A stretch of DNA of 64,000 nucleotides from Lysobacteraceae bacterium CU05-9 (GTDB lineage Bacteria > Pseudomonadota > Gammaproteobacteria > Xanthomonadales > Xanthomonadaceae), in NCBI GenBank assembly GCA_007556525.1, contig SWJS01000004.1, positions 112,118-176,117 of the forward strand, in the 5' to 3' direction. Numbering within the stretch: position 1 is the stretch's first letter; each line of letters opens with the position of its first letter. Below the pieces are notes generated by a model that saw nothing but the letters and a program-made list of their open reading frames with translations, ran no database searches and was not told where the DNA came from. Both the position numbers and the translations under genes were made by a program. Below are positions 43,991 through 56,075 of the stretch, piece after piece.

Positions 43991-44044
43991 CCTTTTGGCA
44001 GAAACGATAATCACGGCTTCATTCCACCGTGATTCGCCAAAAGG
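43991..44044 (-). promoter_or_regulatory. Hairpin covering the virB7 ribosome binding site
   Basis: Nested dyad: outer arms CCTTTTGGC / GCCAAAAGG and inner arms AATCACGG / CCGTGATT. On the minus-strand RNA the AAAAGGA that serves virB7 is the 3' outer arm and pairs with UCCUUUU. It begins 10 nt after the upstream exporter's stop codon. No U run follows, so it is not a plain terminator. Confidence 0.7.
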
Positions 44045-44053
44045 AGTAATCGG

Positions 44054-45289
44054 CTAACTGCCCGCCGGCATGTAGGACGAGGTCAGAACTTCACCCGACG
44101 AACGGCGATACCACATCCATCCGATGAGACCGAGCAGGAAAAACACCGCCATCGCCCAAGCCAGCGAATGCGTCGCACCCGAGACTAACGGCGACGCGAC
44201 ACCCGCGACCACCGCATTCATCGCGGTCGACACAAACGCCTGCAACGACGACGCACCACCGCGCGCGTAAGGGAATTCGTCGAGGATTTTGAGGTTCAGC
44301 ACCGGGAACGCCAGCGCAATGCTCAGCGAATACAGACCCAACGGAATCACCGCCCACGGCAACGACACCGATGTCACGACGTAGTTGTAAAGAAGATTCA
44401 ACACAACCGCGACGCCACCAATCCAGAAGCCCAGATTGACCTGCCGATCCGGATGCACACGACCCGCCAAATAACTCGACAGATACGCACCCAGCACCAA
44501 CCCCGAAATCGCCGGCGCAAAAAACCACCCGAAATCACCCTGCCCCATCCGCAAATGATGCAACACAAATTCCGGCGCACTCGCGATGTAAATGAAGAAA
44601 CCGGCGAAGTGCATCGCGCAGACGAAGGAGAGTTTTTGGAAAACGCGATCCGAAACAATCGACCGATACGACGTCGCCAACGGCTTCAAGCGCAACGGCG
44701 AACGGAACGCCGGCAAGTGCGACTCGCGCAACACAAAGAACACCGCGATGAACAGCAGACCCGTAAACGCAGTGAGGAACCAAAAAATATCCCGCCAATG
44801 CCCCCACCCGAGAATCCAACCACCGATGATCGGCGCAATCGCCGGCGCAATCCCGAAGATCATCGACACTTGCGACATCAACCGCTGCGCATCGGGCCCC
44901 GTGTGCAAATCGCGGATGACCGCACGGCCAACGATCATGCCAACACCTGCTGACAACCCTTGCACGGCGCGGAAAAACAACAACATCGGCATCGACGTCG
45001 ACAACGCACAACCGACCGAGCCCAACGCGAACAATGCAACGCCCCATAACATCACGGGACGGCGGCCGAGCGAATCCGACAACGGACCATGCACCAAACT
45101 CATCGCGGCATACGCGAACAAGTACGACGAGATGGATTGTTGCAATAAGATTTTGTCCGCACCAAACTCCGCGCCAATCTGCGGAAAGGCGGGGAAAATC
45201 GTATCAATCGCGAACGGGCCGAACATGGACAGTCCGGCCAGCAAAAACATCAGGCGACGGTAGCCAATCGCACGCGTACGTGTCGTCAT
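44054..45289 (-). CDS. Bcr/CflA-family MFS exporter
   Basis: 411 residues with 12 membrane segments. DHA1 signatures are IDTIFPAFPQIGAEFG in helix 1, the loop GPLSDSLGRRPVMLWG and motif C region GIAPAIAPIIGGWILGWGHWRDIFWFL. Pumps drugs or sulfonamide/bicyclomycin-like compounds out of the cell. It starts 34 nt after purA and may be co-transcribed. Confidence 0.92.
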   Translation of the reverse strand: MTTRTRAIGYRRLMFLLAGLSMFGPFAIDTIFPAFPQIGAEFGADKILLQQSISSYLFAYAAMSLVHGPLSDSLGRRPVMLWGVALFALGSVGCALSTSMPMLLFFRAVQGLSAGVGMIVGRAVIRDLHTGPDAQRLMSQVSMIFGIAPAIAPIIGGWILGWGHWRDIFWFLTAFTGLLFIAVFFVLRESHLPAFRSPLRLKPLATSYRSIVSDRVFQKLSFVCAMHFAGFFIYIASAPEFVLHHLRMGQGDFGWFFAPAISGLVLGAYLSSYLAGRVHPDRQVNLGFWIGGVAVVLNLLYNYVVTSVSLPWAVIPLGLYSLSIALAFPVLNLKILDEFPYARGGASSLQAFVSTAMNAVVAGVASPLVSGATHSLAWAMAVFFLLGLIGWMWYRRSSGEVLTSSYMPAGS

Positions 45290-45323
45290 CCGATTGGCAT
45301 CACGTCAGTTCAACGCGCAATGA

Positions 45324-46672
<1,349 letters not shown>

Positions 46673-46701
46673 AAGTATTATCCATGAAAAGGACCGTTAA
46701 C

Positions 46702-47568
46702 TCAACGATCCGCCTTCATGTATTTGAGGAATGGATCGTTCGAATCCAGCACAATCACGCTGTCGCCCTTGTTGAACGCCTTGCGATAGGCATCCAGGGA
46801 GCGCTGGAACGCGAAGAATCCCTGATCCTTGGCGGCCGCCTGACCCATGATACGGGTTGCCTCGCCATCGCCCTCACCGCGCAGCATTTGTGCGTCACGC
46901 TCTGCCTCCGCCAGAATCACCGCCACATCCCGGTCCGCCTCTGCACGGATCGTCTGCGCCTGTTCTTCACCTTCTGCACGCAAACGGCTCGCGACTTGTT
47001 GACGCTGGGCGCTCATGCGGCTGTAGACATTTTTGATGACTTCAGAATCCGTCGGCAGCTCAATTTGCTTGATGCGGAGATCGACGATCTTGATACCGAC
47101 CGTTTCCGCGGCTTTGTTGATGCCGTCGAGTTGCGATTTGATGATCTCAGCACGCGAACCGCTGACGACCTGGCTCAACGTGCGGGCGTTGATCTCGTTA
47201 CGCAGGGCGTCCTTCACGATTGGCGTCAGACGTTGCACCGCTTGCTCTTCGTTGCCGCCGGTCGCGCGATAGAACATTTGCGGATCGATGATCGATGCCA
47301 GCGCAAAGAAGTCCACGTTAATGTCCTTCCGCTCTTCGGTGAGATAACGCTCAGGCTCCGCCGGCAAAATCAGCAAGCGACGGTCAAACTTCACCGCACG
47401 CTCAATGACGGGCACCTTAAAGTGCACGCCAGGCGAAATGTTGTTTCTCGCGACGCGACCAAACTGCAGGACCATGCCCGTCTCGCCTTCGCGCACGAAG
47501 AAAACGCTGGACCACAGCAGGAAAATCCCGATGAGAATGAAAACCGCATTCGTTCTGAACTTATCCAT
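46702..47568 (-). CDS. hflC: FtsH regulator HflC
   Basis: 288 residues with an N-terminal membrane anchor (FILIGIFLLWSSVFFV), the SPFH/prohibitin domain and a C-terminal Ala/Glu/Arg helix (AEADRDVAVILAEAERDAQ). With HflK it forms the periplasmic cage around FtsH that limits its access to membrane proteins. Its ATG shares bases with the hflK stop. Confidence 0.96.
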   Translation of the reverse strand: MDKFRTNAVFILIGIFLLWSSVFFVREGETGMVLQFGRVARNNISPGVHFKVPVIERAVKFDRRLLILPAEPERYLTEERKDINVDFFALASIIDPQMFYRATGGNEEQAVQRLTPIVKDALRNEINARTLSQVVSGSRAEIIKSQLDGINKAAETVGIKIVDLRIKQIELPTDSEVIKNVYSRMSAQRQQVASRLRAEGEEQAQTIRAEADRDVAVILAEAERDAQMLRGEGDGEATRIMGQAAAKDQGFFAFQRSLDAYRKAFNKGDSVIVLDSNDPFLKYMKADR

Positions 47569-48680
47569 TACTTGCCCTCCCCACGTGCAGGACGGGTTGC
47601 TCTAACCGGCCCGGTCTCTTCGGTCAACGATTGCACGACCGGTGGTTCCGTTGCCGTTTGCTGCGCCTTCGGTGAATTCGCGGAATCCGGCACATAAATG
47701 ATTGGCTTGGAATTGCCGCTGATCACGACCTTGTTCTGCGACACCACTTCGGAGACGGTATCGAGCCACATGCGCTTACGAGTCGCTTCCGGCGCATTCT
47801 TATACGCGGGAACAATCTGTTCAAAACGCGCCGCATCACCTGTCGCCGTCGCTACGACCGACTGCTTGTAACCTTGTGCAACGGTACGTGTGTTCGCCGC
47901 TTGACCACGCGCTTCCGGCACAACCTTTGCCTTGTAGGCCTGCGCGATCGAGATCAAGCGATCCTTATCTTGCTGCGCGGAGTTGACGTCATCGAACGCC
48001 GGCTTCACTTCATCCGGTGGACGTGCGTTCGGCAAGTTCAATTCGGTGACAAACAAACCGGTGCGATATGCATCGAGCGATTTCTGGAGATTCGAACGTG
48101 CGGTGACAGCCAACGCACCACGCGAACCAAGAACGGTATCGAGCGTGTTATGACCCACTTGCTCACGCACGGTCGACATCGCCGCCTGCTCGAGCACTTG
48201 ATCCGCATTACGGGTGCCGAATAAATACTGCTTGGCATCCTTGACGCGATACTGCACGTTCACTTCGACCTGCACGATGTTCTCATCGTTGGTGAGAACC
48301 GGAACGGTCTTGGTTAATGAGTTAATTTTGGTCGCGTTGATTGTCGTCACCGACTCAATCGGCCACGGTGCCTTCAAATGCAGACCCGGATTCAACGAGC
48401 GAGCGTAAGCACCGAAACGCAGCACGACCGCGCGCTCTTGTTCGGTCACCAGCACGACACAGTTGAACAAAACAATCAGCGCCAATGCGCCCAGGATGAT
48501 GCGCTTCGGGAATCCGTCAGCACCGCCGAAGCCACGGCCGGAGCCACCGTCCGCACCGCCGCCAAACAGTCCTTCCAGCCTGTCACGCAACTGCGTCAGC
48601 AACGAACCACCTCGCCGATTCGGCCCTTTCGGTCGATTCCGTGAGGGCTGTTCAGAACTGCCCGGGGTATTCCACGCCAT
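47568..48680 (-). CDS. hflK: FtsH regulator HflK
   Basis: 370 residues. Gly-rich N-terminus (GGGADGGSGRGFGG), one membrane helix (IILGALALIVLFNCVVLV), SPFH domain and the long helical QDKDRLISIAQAYKAKVVPEARGQA region. ATG 48680 (MAWNTPGSS) has GGAG 5 nt upstream and is preferred to the longer frame. Partner of HflC. Confidence 0.95.
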   Translation of the reverse strand: MAWNTPGSSEQPSRNRPKGPNRRGGSLLTQLRDRLEGLFGGGADGGSGRGFGGADGFPKRIILGALALIVLFNCVVLVTEQERAVVLRFGAYARSLNPGLHLKAPWPIESVTTINATKINSLTKTVPVLTNDENIVQVEVNVQYRVKDAKQYLFGTRNADQVLEQAAMSTVREQVGHNTLDTVLGSRGALAVTARSNLQKSLDAYRTGLFVTELNLPNARPPDEVKPAFDDVNSAQQDKDRLISIAQAYKAKVVPEARGQAANTRTVAQGYKQSVVATATGDAARFEQIVPAYKNAPEATRKRMWLDTVSEVVSQNKVVISGNSKPIIYVPDSANSPKAQQTATEPPVVQSLTEETGPVRATRPARGEGK

Positions 48681-48733
48681 ACGATCTCCAAAAAACGTCA
48701 TTCCACCCGCACTAAACGGGTCATCCAATCCTA

Positions 48734-50083
48734 CTAGATAAGGTCGCTATCTTCAGGAATCAAGTGATCCAAAACATCGCCAAATGCGCCGGCATGCAAC
48801 TTCTGGGCATCTGACAAAAGCAACTCAATCTCCGCCGTCCACCCGTTCTCATCCACTGTCTCGCCGGTGATCGCATGAAGCGCTTGCAGCTTCGCATGCA
48901 ACTTCGCCGCGCGCATCGGAATCTGCACCGAACCCTTGACGTGGCCGCGATTTAATTCGTGCGCGATGGCGTCTCTCAGCAAGTCGAGTCCTTCGCGCTC
49001 CTGCGCGGAGACCCACGCGCGGCGCGTCTGACCTTCTTGCTCGTCGAGGCGCGGTTGGAAGTTTTCGAGGAGATCGATTTTATTGAAGACGAGGATCTGT
49101 GGCAGGTCACCCGCGCCCACTTCCTTCAGCACTTCGTTGACGGCGGTGATGCGTTCGTCGCGCAGCGGGTCGGACGCGTCGATCACATGCAGCAACAGAT
49201 CTGCCTCACGCGCTTCGCTCAGCGTGGAGCGGAAGGCGGCGACGAGTGCGTGCGGGAGGTCGCGCACGAAGCCGACCGTATCCGCGAGCACGATCTCACT
49301 CGCTCCCACCTCAATCCTGCGTACCGTTGGATCGAGCGTTGCAAACAACTGATCTGCGGCATACGCATCTGCACCGGTCAACGCATTGAACAACGTCGAC
49401 TTACCGGCGTTCGTATAACCAACCAATGCCACTCGCGGCAATTCCGATCGCACACGGGCACGGCGCATTTGGGCGCGTTGAGTTTCGACTTTTTCCAGAC
49501 GCTTCGATAGCGATTCCAACTTACGCTGCAGCATCCGGCGATCGAGTTCGAGCTGCGTTTCACCCGGACCGCGCAAGCCGATGGCACCACCACGTTGACG
49601 TTCCAAGTGAGTCCAACCGCGCACGAGTCGCGTCGATAGATGCCGCAACTGTGCGAGCTCAACTTGCAACTTGCCTTCATGGCTCTGTGCACGCTGCGCA
49701 AAAATATCCAGAATCAACCCAGTGCGATCAACCACACGCGCCTGCAGGATGCGTTCGAGATTTCGTTCCTGCGTTGGCGACAATGCGAAGTTAACGAGAA
49801 TCAAATCGGCTTCGGTAGCCTGCACCAACGCTTTAATTTCTTCGAGTTTGCCTTTGCCGATCAGCGTCGCCGCATTCGGTTTGTCGACACGCGCTTCCGC
49901 CGTCCCGACGATATTCGCGCCCGCAGAATTTGCGAGCTCCTCGAATTCGTCCATGACGTCGTCATCCAAAGTCCCGCGGTACGGTTGGATGAGGAGTGCG
50001 TTATTACCCTTGCGCTTACGTTCAAAGAACAGGCTGTTCGCCTCCGCCTCCGCTTCGGCGGAGGGCTTGTTGCCATCTGGCAA
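48734..50083 (-). CDS. hflX: Ribosome-associated GTPase HflX
   Basis: 449 residues at most. N-terminal nucleotide-binding domain, helical linker (GPGETQLELDRRMLQRKLESL region) and GTPase domain with GYTNAGKST, LFATLDPTVRR, DTVGFVRDLPH and NKIDL. Splits stalled 70S ribosomes under stress. The start is unclear: a TTG at 50083 with no ribosome site, or a CTG near 50035 at the family's usual N-terminus behind GGAGGCGGAGG. No ATG exists in this part. The purine run is paired in a CCTCCGC-CGAA-GCGGAGG hairpin. Confidence 0.95.
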   Translation of the reverse strand: MPDGNKPSAEAEAEANSLFFERKRKGNNALLIQPYRGTLDDDVMDEFEELANSAGANIVGTAEARVDKPNAATLIGKGKLEEIKALVQATEADLILVNFALSPTQERNLERILQARVVDRTGLILDIFAQRAQSHEGKLQVELAQLRHLSTRLVRGWTHLERQRGGAIGLRGPGETQLELDRRMLQRKLESLSKRLEKVETQRAQMRRARVRSELPRVALVGYTNAGKSTLFNALTGADAYAADQLFATLDPTVRRIEVGASEIVLADTVGFVRDLPHALVAAFRSTLSEAREADLLLHVIDASDPLRDERITAVNEVLKEVGAGDLPQILVFNKIDLLENFQPRLDEQEGQTRRAWVSAQEREGLDLLRDAIAHELNRGHVKGSVQIPMRAAKLHAKLQALHAITGETVDENGWTAEIELLLSDAQKLHAGAFGDVLDHLIPEDSDLI

Positions 50084-50107
50084 ATTAGAACTGGATGTAT
50101 TGATAAT

Positions 50108-50386
50108 TTATTCGTTGGCGTTTCCGGCGGAACCGGCATCGCTCTCATCAGATTGTGGTGAATCATCCGTCGCCGAAATGCGCACATCACGTGCAGGCAC
50201 AACGGTGGAAATCGCATGCTTGTAAACCATTTGCGAAACATTGTTACGCAGCAAAACGACGAACTGATCGAATGACTCAATCGTGCCTTGCAACTTAATT
50301 CCATTTACGAGGTAGACGGCAACCGGCACACGTTCGCGACGCAGCGCGTTGAGAAACGGATCTTGCAGAGATTGGCCCTTTGACAC
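50108..50386 (-). CDS. hfq: RNA chaperone Hfq
   Basis: 92 residues. Sm1 ([28 protein letters not shown] region) and Sm2 ([10 protein letters not shown]) motifs are intact, with an acidic tail [12 protein letters not shown]. Start is GTG 50386 with AAGGA 6 nt upstream, giving [11 protein letters not shown]. Mediates small RNA-mRNA pairing. Confidence 0.97.
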   Translation of the reverse strand: MSKGQSLQDPFLNALRRERVPVAVYLVNGIKLQGTIESFDQFVVLLRNNVSQMVYKHAISTVVPARDVRISATDDSPQSDESDAGSAGNANE

Positions 50387-50417
50387 GGAAATTCCTTTTT
50401 TTTTATTGGTTTTATTC

Positions 50418-50446
50418 TTTATAAGGATCGTATCGAAGGTTTTCAA
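50418..50446 (-). promoter_or_regulatory. Promoter of hfq
   Basis: -35 TTGAAA (50441-50446), 17-bp spacer, -10 TATAAA (50418-50423) on the minus strand, directly after the miaA stop. The predicted leader is about 25 nt. Confidence 0.72.
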
Positions 50447-50448
50447 TG

Positions 50449-51411
50449 TCAACCCAAAAACCGTTTCACACTCTCATCCAGTTCAGCCACATTTAACTGC
50501 GGATCGAACCACAGCGCATCCAACTCACCGCGCAACCACGTCCACTGACGCTTGGCCAACTGTCTCGTGGCGGCGATGCCTTTTTCGCGAAAATCCTTTT
50601 CGCCACCTTCCCCATCAAGGTAATTCCACGCCTGCCGATAGCCGACCGCCCTCACCGCCGGCAAGTCCAGCGGCTTCGCAACTGCCTGCATTTCAGGCAT
50701 ATTCCGCAACTTGCGCACTTCATCGAGGAAGCCATCTTCGAGCATGATGTCAAAACGTCTCGCTATCCTCTCATGCAACACGGCGCGTTCTTTCGGTGCC
50801 ACGATCACTTTCAACACGTGATACGGAGAGTTGCGTCGCTGCCGCCCTTCACGATGCAACAACGAAATTGGCTTGCCCGTCAGTTCAAAAACTTCCAACG
50901 CCCGTTGAATTCTCTGCGCATCATTTGGCTTGATCCGTTCGCCCGCCTCGGGATCATTGCCCGCCATCTCCGCATGCAACGCCGCCCATCCTTCACTCGC
51001 CGCACGTGCATTGATACGCTCACGCACTTCCGCATTCGCATCCGGCATGTCCGCGAGTCCTTCCAATAACGCCTGGAAATACAGTCCCGTTCCACCGACG
51101 AGTATCGGCAACTTTCCTCTCGCCAAAATATCCGCAATCGCCGCATGCGCATCGTTCGCAAACTCCGCCGCGGAATACGTCTGCCACGGATCGCGCACAT
51201 CGATGAGGTGATGCGGCACGCCATCGCGCTCTTCCATCGATGGTTTGGCGGAGCCGATATCGAGATGGCGATACACGAGCGCCGAATCCACCGACACGAT
51301 CTCGCCGTCGTGCGCCTTCGCCCACTTGATCGACGTCGCGGTCTTGCCTGATGCCGTCGGCCCCATCAATGCAACGATGCGCGGTCTCGTCACGTTCAAT
51401 CGTCCGGCCAC
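50449..51411 (-). CDS. miaA: tRNA dimethylallyltransferase
   Basis: 320 residues. P-loop GPTASGKT, the catalytic Asp in [18 protein letters not shown] and the [13 protein letters not shown] motif are in place. Adds the isopentenyl group to A37 of tRNAs reading UNN codons. Starts with GTG inside folP (16-nt overlap). Upstream of hfq as usual, but mutL is replaced by folP. Confidence 0.96.
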   Translation of the reverse strand: MAGRLNVTRPRIVALMGPTASGKTATSIKWAKAHDGEIVSVDSALVYRHLDIGSAKPSMEERDGVPHHLIDVRDPWQTYSAAEFANDAHAAIADILARGKLPILVGGTGLYFQALLEGLADMPDANAEVRERINARAASEGWAALHAEMAGNDPEAGERIKPNDAQRIQRALEVFELTGKPISLLHREGRQRRNSPYHVLKVIVAPKERAVLHERIARRFDIMLEDGFLDEVRKLRNMPEMQAVAKPLDLPAVRAVGYRQAWNYLDGEGGEKDFREKGIAATRQLAKRQWTWLRGELDALWFDPQLNVAELDESVKRFLG

Positions 51412-52328
51412 GAAATCGCCGGCTTCGCATCATCGCGTCGCACGAGCACAAACGGCTTCACCGCTTCAAGCACCTTCAACGCATCACGCGTCGCCGCAAC
51501 GTCATGGACGCGCACAATCGACGCACCATTCTGCACGGCAATCAAATGCGCCGCGACCGACCCAAAAACCCGGTCCTTCGCATCCTTCCTCTCCGTCACT
51601 TCGCCGATCGTCCGCTTGCGCGACAACCCCGCCAGCAACGGCACGCCAATCGTCGCGAACCGCTCCAGTTGCGCGAGGAGTTCGAGGTTGTGCTGGGTAT
51701 TTTTGGCAAATCCAAACCCCGGATCCACCACAATTTTCTTCTTGTCGATCCCGGCGAGCTCACACGCAAACACGCGCTCCGTCAAAAACCGATGCACCTC
51801 CCCCACCACATCGTCATAGTAGGGATCATCCTGCATCGTCGCGAAGTCGCCCTTCGAATGCATCAGCACTACCGGCAACCCAGTGCTCGCCGCCGCATCC
51901 AACGCACCCTCTGCCGTCAATGCTCGCACGTCATTGATCATGCCCGCGCCCGCTTCCGCCGCCGCCCGCATCACCTCCGGCTTATACGTATCCACACTGA
52001 TCACGACGTCTCGCACGTCGTTCGCCTCAATGTACTCGCGCAGTCCTTTGATCACCGGAATCACGCGCTCCAACTCCGTCTCCAACGACACGCTCTCCGC
52101 ACCCGGCCGCGTCGACTCGCCACCGACATCCACAATGCCCGCACCTTCCTCGATCAGTTGGATCCCATGCTTGATGGCCGTGGCCGCATCCACAAAATCC
52201 CCACCATCACTAAACGAATCCGGCGTCACATTGACGATGCCCATGATCACTGGCCGCTCAAGACTGAGCCGAATACTTCCACATTGCAGGCTACGTTTAA
52301 CACTAAACACGATGGTGTCCCGGTACAT
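51396..52328 (-). CDS. folP: Dihydropteroate synthase
   Basis: 310 residues. [11 protein letters not shown] (pterin site), [11 protein letters not shown] and the C-terminal RVHDV motif define the family. Sulfonamide target in folate synthesis. Residues 1-28 precede the barrel. Follows ftsH across a 300-bp repeat-filled gap, and overlaps miaA. Confidence 0.96.
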   Translation of the reverse strand: MYRDTIVFSVKRSLQCGSIRLSLERPVIMGIVNVTPDSFSDGGDFVDAATAIKHGIQLIEEGAGIVDVGGESTRPGAESVSLETELERVIPVIKGLREYIEANDVRDVVISVDTYKPEVMRAAAEAGAGMINDVRALTAEGALDAAASTGLPVVLMHSKGDFATMQDDPYYDDVVGEVHRFLTERVFACELAGIDKKKIVVDPGFGFAKNTQHNLELLAQLERFATIGVPLLAGLSRKRTIGEVTERKDAKDRVFGSVAAHLIAVQNGASIVRVHDVAATRDALKVLEAVKPFVLVRRDDAKPAISWPDD

Positions 52329-52357
52329 TCAACTCTTTCAATTCTAAACGCACTACA

Positions 52358-52371
52358 GGTAAGGGGTAAAA
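52358..52371. repeat. Two tandem 7-mers GGTAAGG/GGTAAAA
   Basis: Inverted counterpart of the GGTAAAA-GGTAAGA units near the ftsH stop (52602-52615 on the other strand). Together they flank the two family B palindromes in the ftsH-folP gap. Confidence 0.6.
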
Positions 52372-52408
52372 GCTGGCGGCGCAACCGCGGAGATCGCAAA
52401 ATTCAAGG

Positions 52409-52456
52409 TTTCAAAGGTTGAATCTCTGTCACCGGACACAAGTTCAACCTTTGAAA
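52409..52456. repeat. Palindromic repeat family B, copy 3
   Basis: TTTCAAAGGTTGAAT ... GTTCAACCTTTGAAA with centre CTGTCACCGGACA; 48 bp like copy 1. Confidence 0.9.
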
Positions 52457-52494
52457 GCACACTTTTTTCGACATCCCAAAAAAATTACCCCGAA

Positions 52495-52535
52495 AAAACA
52501 TGAACTTCTGTCCATGGACAAATGTTCATGTTTTT
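52495..52535. repeat. Palindromic repeat family B, variant copy
   Basis: AAAAACATGAAC, centre TGTCCATGGACA, then GTTCATGTTTTT. The centre is identical to copy 1 while both outer arms have changed together, keeping the dyad. Confidence 0.85.
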
Positions 52536-52562
52536 CAGAGCGAGTTTTTTTACTCTCCGCAC

Positions 52563-52589
52563 AAAAAAAGTGCCAGATCTCTCCGGCAC
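52563..52589 (-). terminator. Terminator of ftsH
   Basis: GTGCCGGA, GAGA loop, TCTGGCAC then TTTTTTT on the minus strand, 40 nt after the ftsH stop. Confidence 0.9.
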
Positions 52590-52601
52590 CTTCTTTAGCT
52601 C

Positions 52602-52615
52602 TTACCTTTTACCTA
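52602..52615. repeat. Tandem 7-mers TTACCTT/TTACCTA by the ftsH stop
   Basis: On the ftsH transcript these read GGTAAAA, GGTAAGA and then GCTAAAG, with TAA at 7-nt spacing and so once in each frame, 14 nt beyond the stop codon. Confidence 0.7.
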
Positions 52616-52628
52616 GCACGAAGTGCAA

Positions 52629-54569
<1,941 letters not shown>

Positions 54570-54584
54570 TACAAAAATCTTCCC

Positions 54585-55229
54585 TTACGGTTTAGGTACC
54601 GCACGTTTGCCCATGGCGAGGGCGTAAACCTCCGGCGATCGCTTACGCGAGGCTTCGGGCTTGCGGATGACCACTTTGTCGTAACGTTTCCGCATGTCAC
54701 GGACATAATCGTCAAATCCAACACCATGGAACAATTTAATCAGAAAATTGCCTCCCACCCTGAGATGCTGATCGGCGAAGTCAAGCGCCAGTTCAGATAA
54801 GTACAGGGCGCGCGGCATATCTACGGCGTCCACTCCTGATTTATTGGGGGCCATATCCGAAAGCACAAGGTCTACCTCAGCACCATTTAGCATGGATTCG
54901 AATTCGGCGAGGACATCATTCTCACGAAAGTCCCCTTGCAAAAACTCCACCCCCGCCAACGGAGCCATGGGCAGGATGTCGATCGCGAGGATTTTGCCTT
55001 TACCATCCAGCCGCTGCGCCACCAGCTGCGACCACGATCCCGGCGCGCTGCCGAGGTCGACGACGGTCATGCCGGGTATGAGCAACTTGTCACGGTCAAT
55101 CAATTCTTCCAGTTTGTAAATTGCGCGTGAGCGAGCGCCGTCCTTCTTTGCCTTTTTGACAAAAGGATCATTCACATGTTCATCCAGCCAGCGTCGGCTG
55201 CTTTTGCTACGAGTTGCCATAGCTTCCAT
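54585..55229 (-). CDS. rlmE: 23S rRNA (uridine-2'-O) methyltransferase
   Basis: 214 residues. SAM motif DLGSAPGSWSQ and the K-D-K-E tetrad (around KSSRRWL, SDMAPNKSG, FLIKLFHG and a later Glu) identify RlmE/FtsJ, which methylates U2552. ATG 55229 has AGG 5 nt upstream; ATG 55220 is an alternative. The much longer upstream frame is antisense to the next gene. Confidence 0.96.
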   Translation of the reverse strand: MEAMATRSKSSRRWLDEHVNDPFVKKAKKDGARSRAIYKLEELIDRDKLLIPGMTVVDLGSAPGSWSQLVAQRLDGKGKILAIDILPMAPLAGVEFLQGDFRENDVLAEFESMLNGAEVDLVLSDMAPNKSGVDAVDMPRALYLSELALDFADQHLRVGGNFLIKLFHGVGFDDYVRDMRKRYDKVVIRKPEASRKRSPEVYALAMGKRAVPKP

Positions 55230-55271
55230 GTTAACCTGAAGGGCATTGAATCCAACTATTTTTGGCCCTGC

Positions 55272-55577
55272 ATGACATCCGCACTGACCAACGCACAAAT
55301 CCGCTTCCTCCGCGGCCAGGCTCATGACCTGCGCCCAATCCTGCAAACCGGCAACAAGGGCGTGACGGAATCGTTCCTCGCCGAACTGCAGCTGGCCTTG
55401 GAGCAGCACGAATTGGTCAAGGTGAAAGTCACTGCCGACGATCGCGACACACGCAATGAAATGGTCGAGCACATTGTGTCGTCGACTGGCGCATCGCTGG
55501 TGCAACGCATCGGCCACACGGCGGTTTTGTATCGCCCTTCCCAGGAACGCCGGCACATCGTGCTGCCCCGCGCTTAA
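55272..55577 (+). CDS. yhbY: RNA-binding protein YhbY (CRM domain)
   Basis: 101 residues with LTNAQIRFLRGQAHDLRPIL, the GNKGVTESFLAEL motif (GxxG loop) and VKVKVTADDRD. Binds precursors of the 50S subunit. Divergent from rlmE-ftsH, the usual arrangement. Confidence 0.95.
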   Translation: MTSALTNAQIRFLRGQAHDLRPILQTGNKGVTESFLAELQLALEQHELVKVKVTADDRDTRNEMVEHIVSSTGASLVQRIGHTAVLYRPSQERRHIVLPRA

Positions 55578-55586
55578 GTTCGTCTT

Positions 55587-55958
55587 ATGTTGAGTCTGGA
55601 AAATCCGGATTTTGATTTCTTCTTCCGTTCCGCTTCCGGTTCGGAATGCCGCGTCACCGACGAAGATCTGACCACCAGTTTCATCGTTGCGCCCAATCGT
55701 TTGATCCGTTCGTGGCCATTGACTTCCGTTGCTTCGTTGTCCGAAGACGCGCTCGCTCCCGTGCTGGAGCTGTCGCCGGAAGTCATCGTGCTCGGCACCG
55801 GTGAATCGCAATTGTTCCCATCGGTCGAGATCATGCGTTTCTGCGCGTCGCATCGCATCGGGTTAGAAGTGATGAGTAATGCGTCCGCAGCCCGGACGTT
55901 CAACATTCTCGCGGGCGAAGGTCGCCACGTCGTTGCGGCGATGATCGTCGGAAGTTAA
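55587..55958 (+). CDS. Mth938/NDUFAF3-like domain protein
   Basis: 123 residues: VAPNRLIRSWPL, LGTGESQLFPS, MRFCASHRIGLEVMSNASAARTFNIL. These match the DUF498 family, whose mitochondrial member NDUFAF3 helps assemble complex I. Bacterial role unknown. Ten nt behind yhbY. Confidence 0.88.
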   Translation: MLSLENPDFDFFFRSASGSECRVTDEDLTTSFIVAPNRLIRSWPLTSVASLSEDALAPVLELSPEVIVLGTGESQLFPSVEIMRFCASHRIGLEVMSNASAARTFNILAGEGRHVVAAMIVGS

Positions 55959-55969
55959 ATTTCTCACGG

Positions 55970-56017
55970 TTTCAAAGGTTGAACTTGTGTCAAGTGACGC
56001 AGATTCAACCTTTTAAA
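55970..56017. repeat. Palindromic repeat family B, copy 4
   Basis: TTTCAAAGGTTGAACTTGTGTC and, after AAG, TGACGCAGATTCAACC with TTTTAAA; 48 bp, starting 12 nt after the stop of the Mth938-like gene. Confidence 0.85.
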
Positions 56018-56024
56018 CACCGCC

Positions 56025-56055
56025 AAAAAAGAAGCCGCCCAACATAGGCGGCTTC
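56025..56055 (-). terminator. Terminator of the TonB receptor gene
   Basis: GAAGCCGCC, loop TATGTTG, GGCGGCTTC then TTTTTT on the minus strand, 20 nt after the stop codon. The stem can also stop convergent transcription. Confidence 0.92.
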
Positions 56056-56075
56056 GTTCGTTCAGGGCAACCGGA

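Noticed and set aside
55230..55853. Long N-terminal extension of rlmE
   Set aside because: It is antisense to yhbY and the Mth938-like gene, which are clear families.
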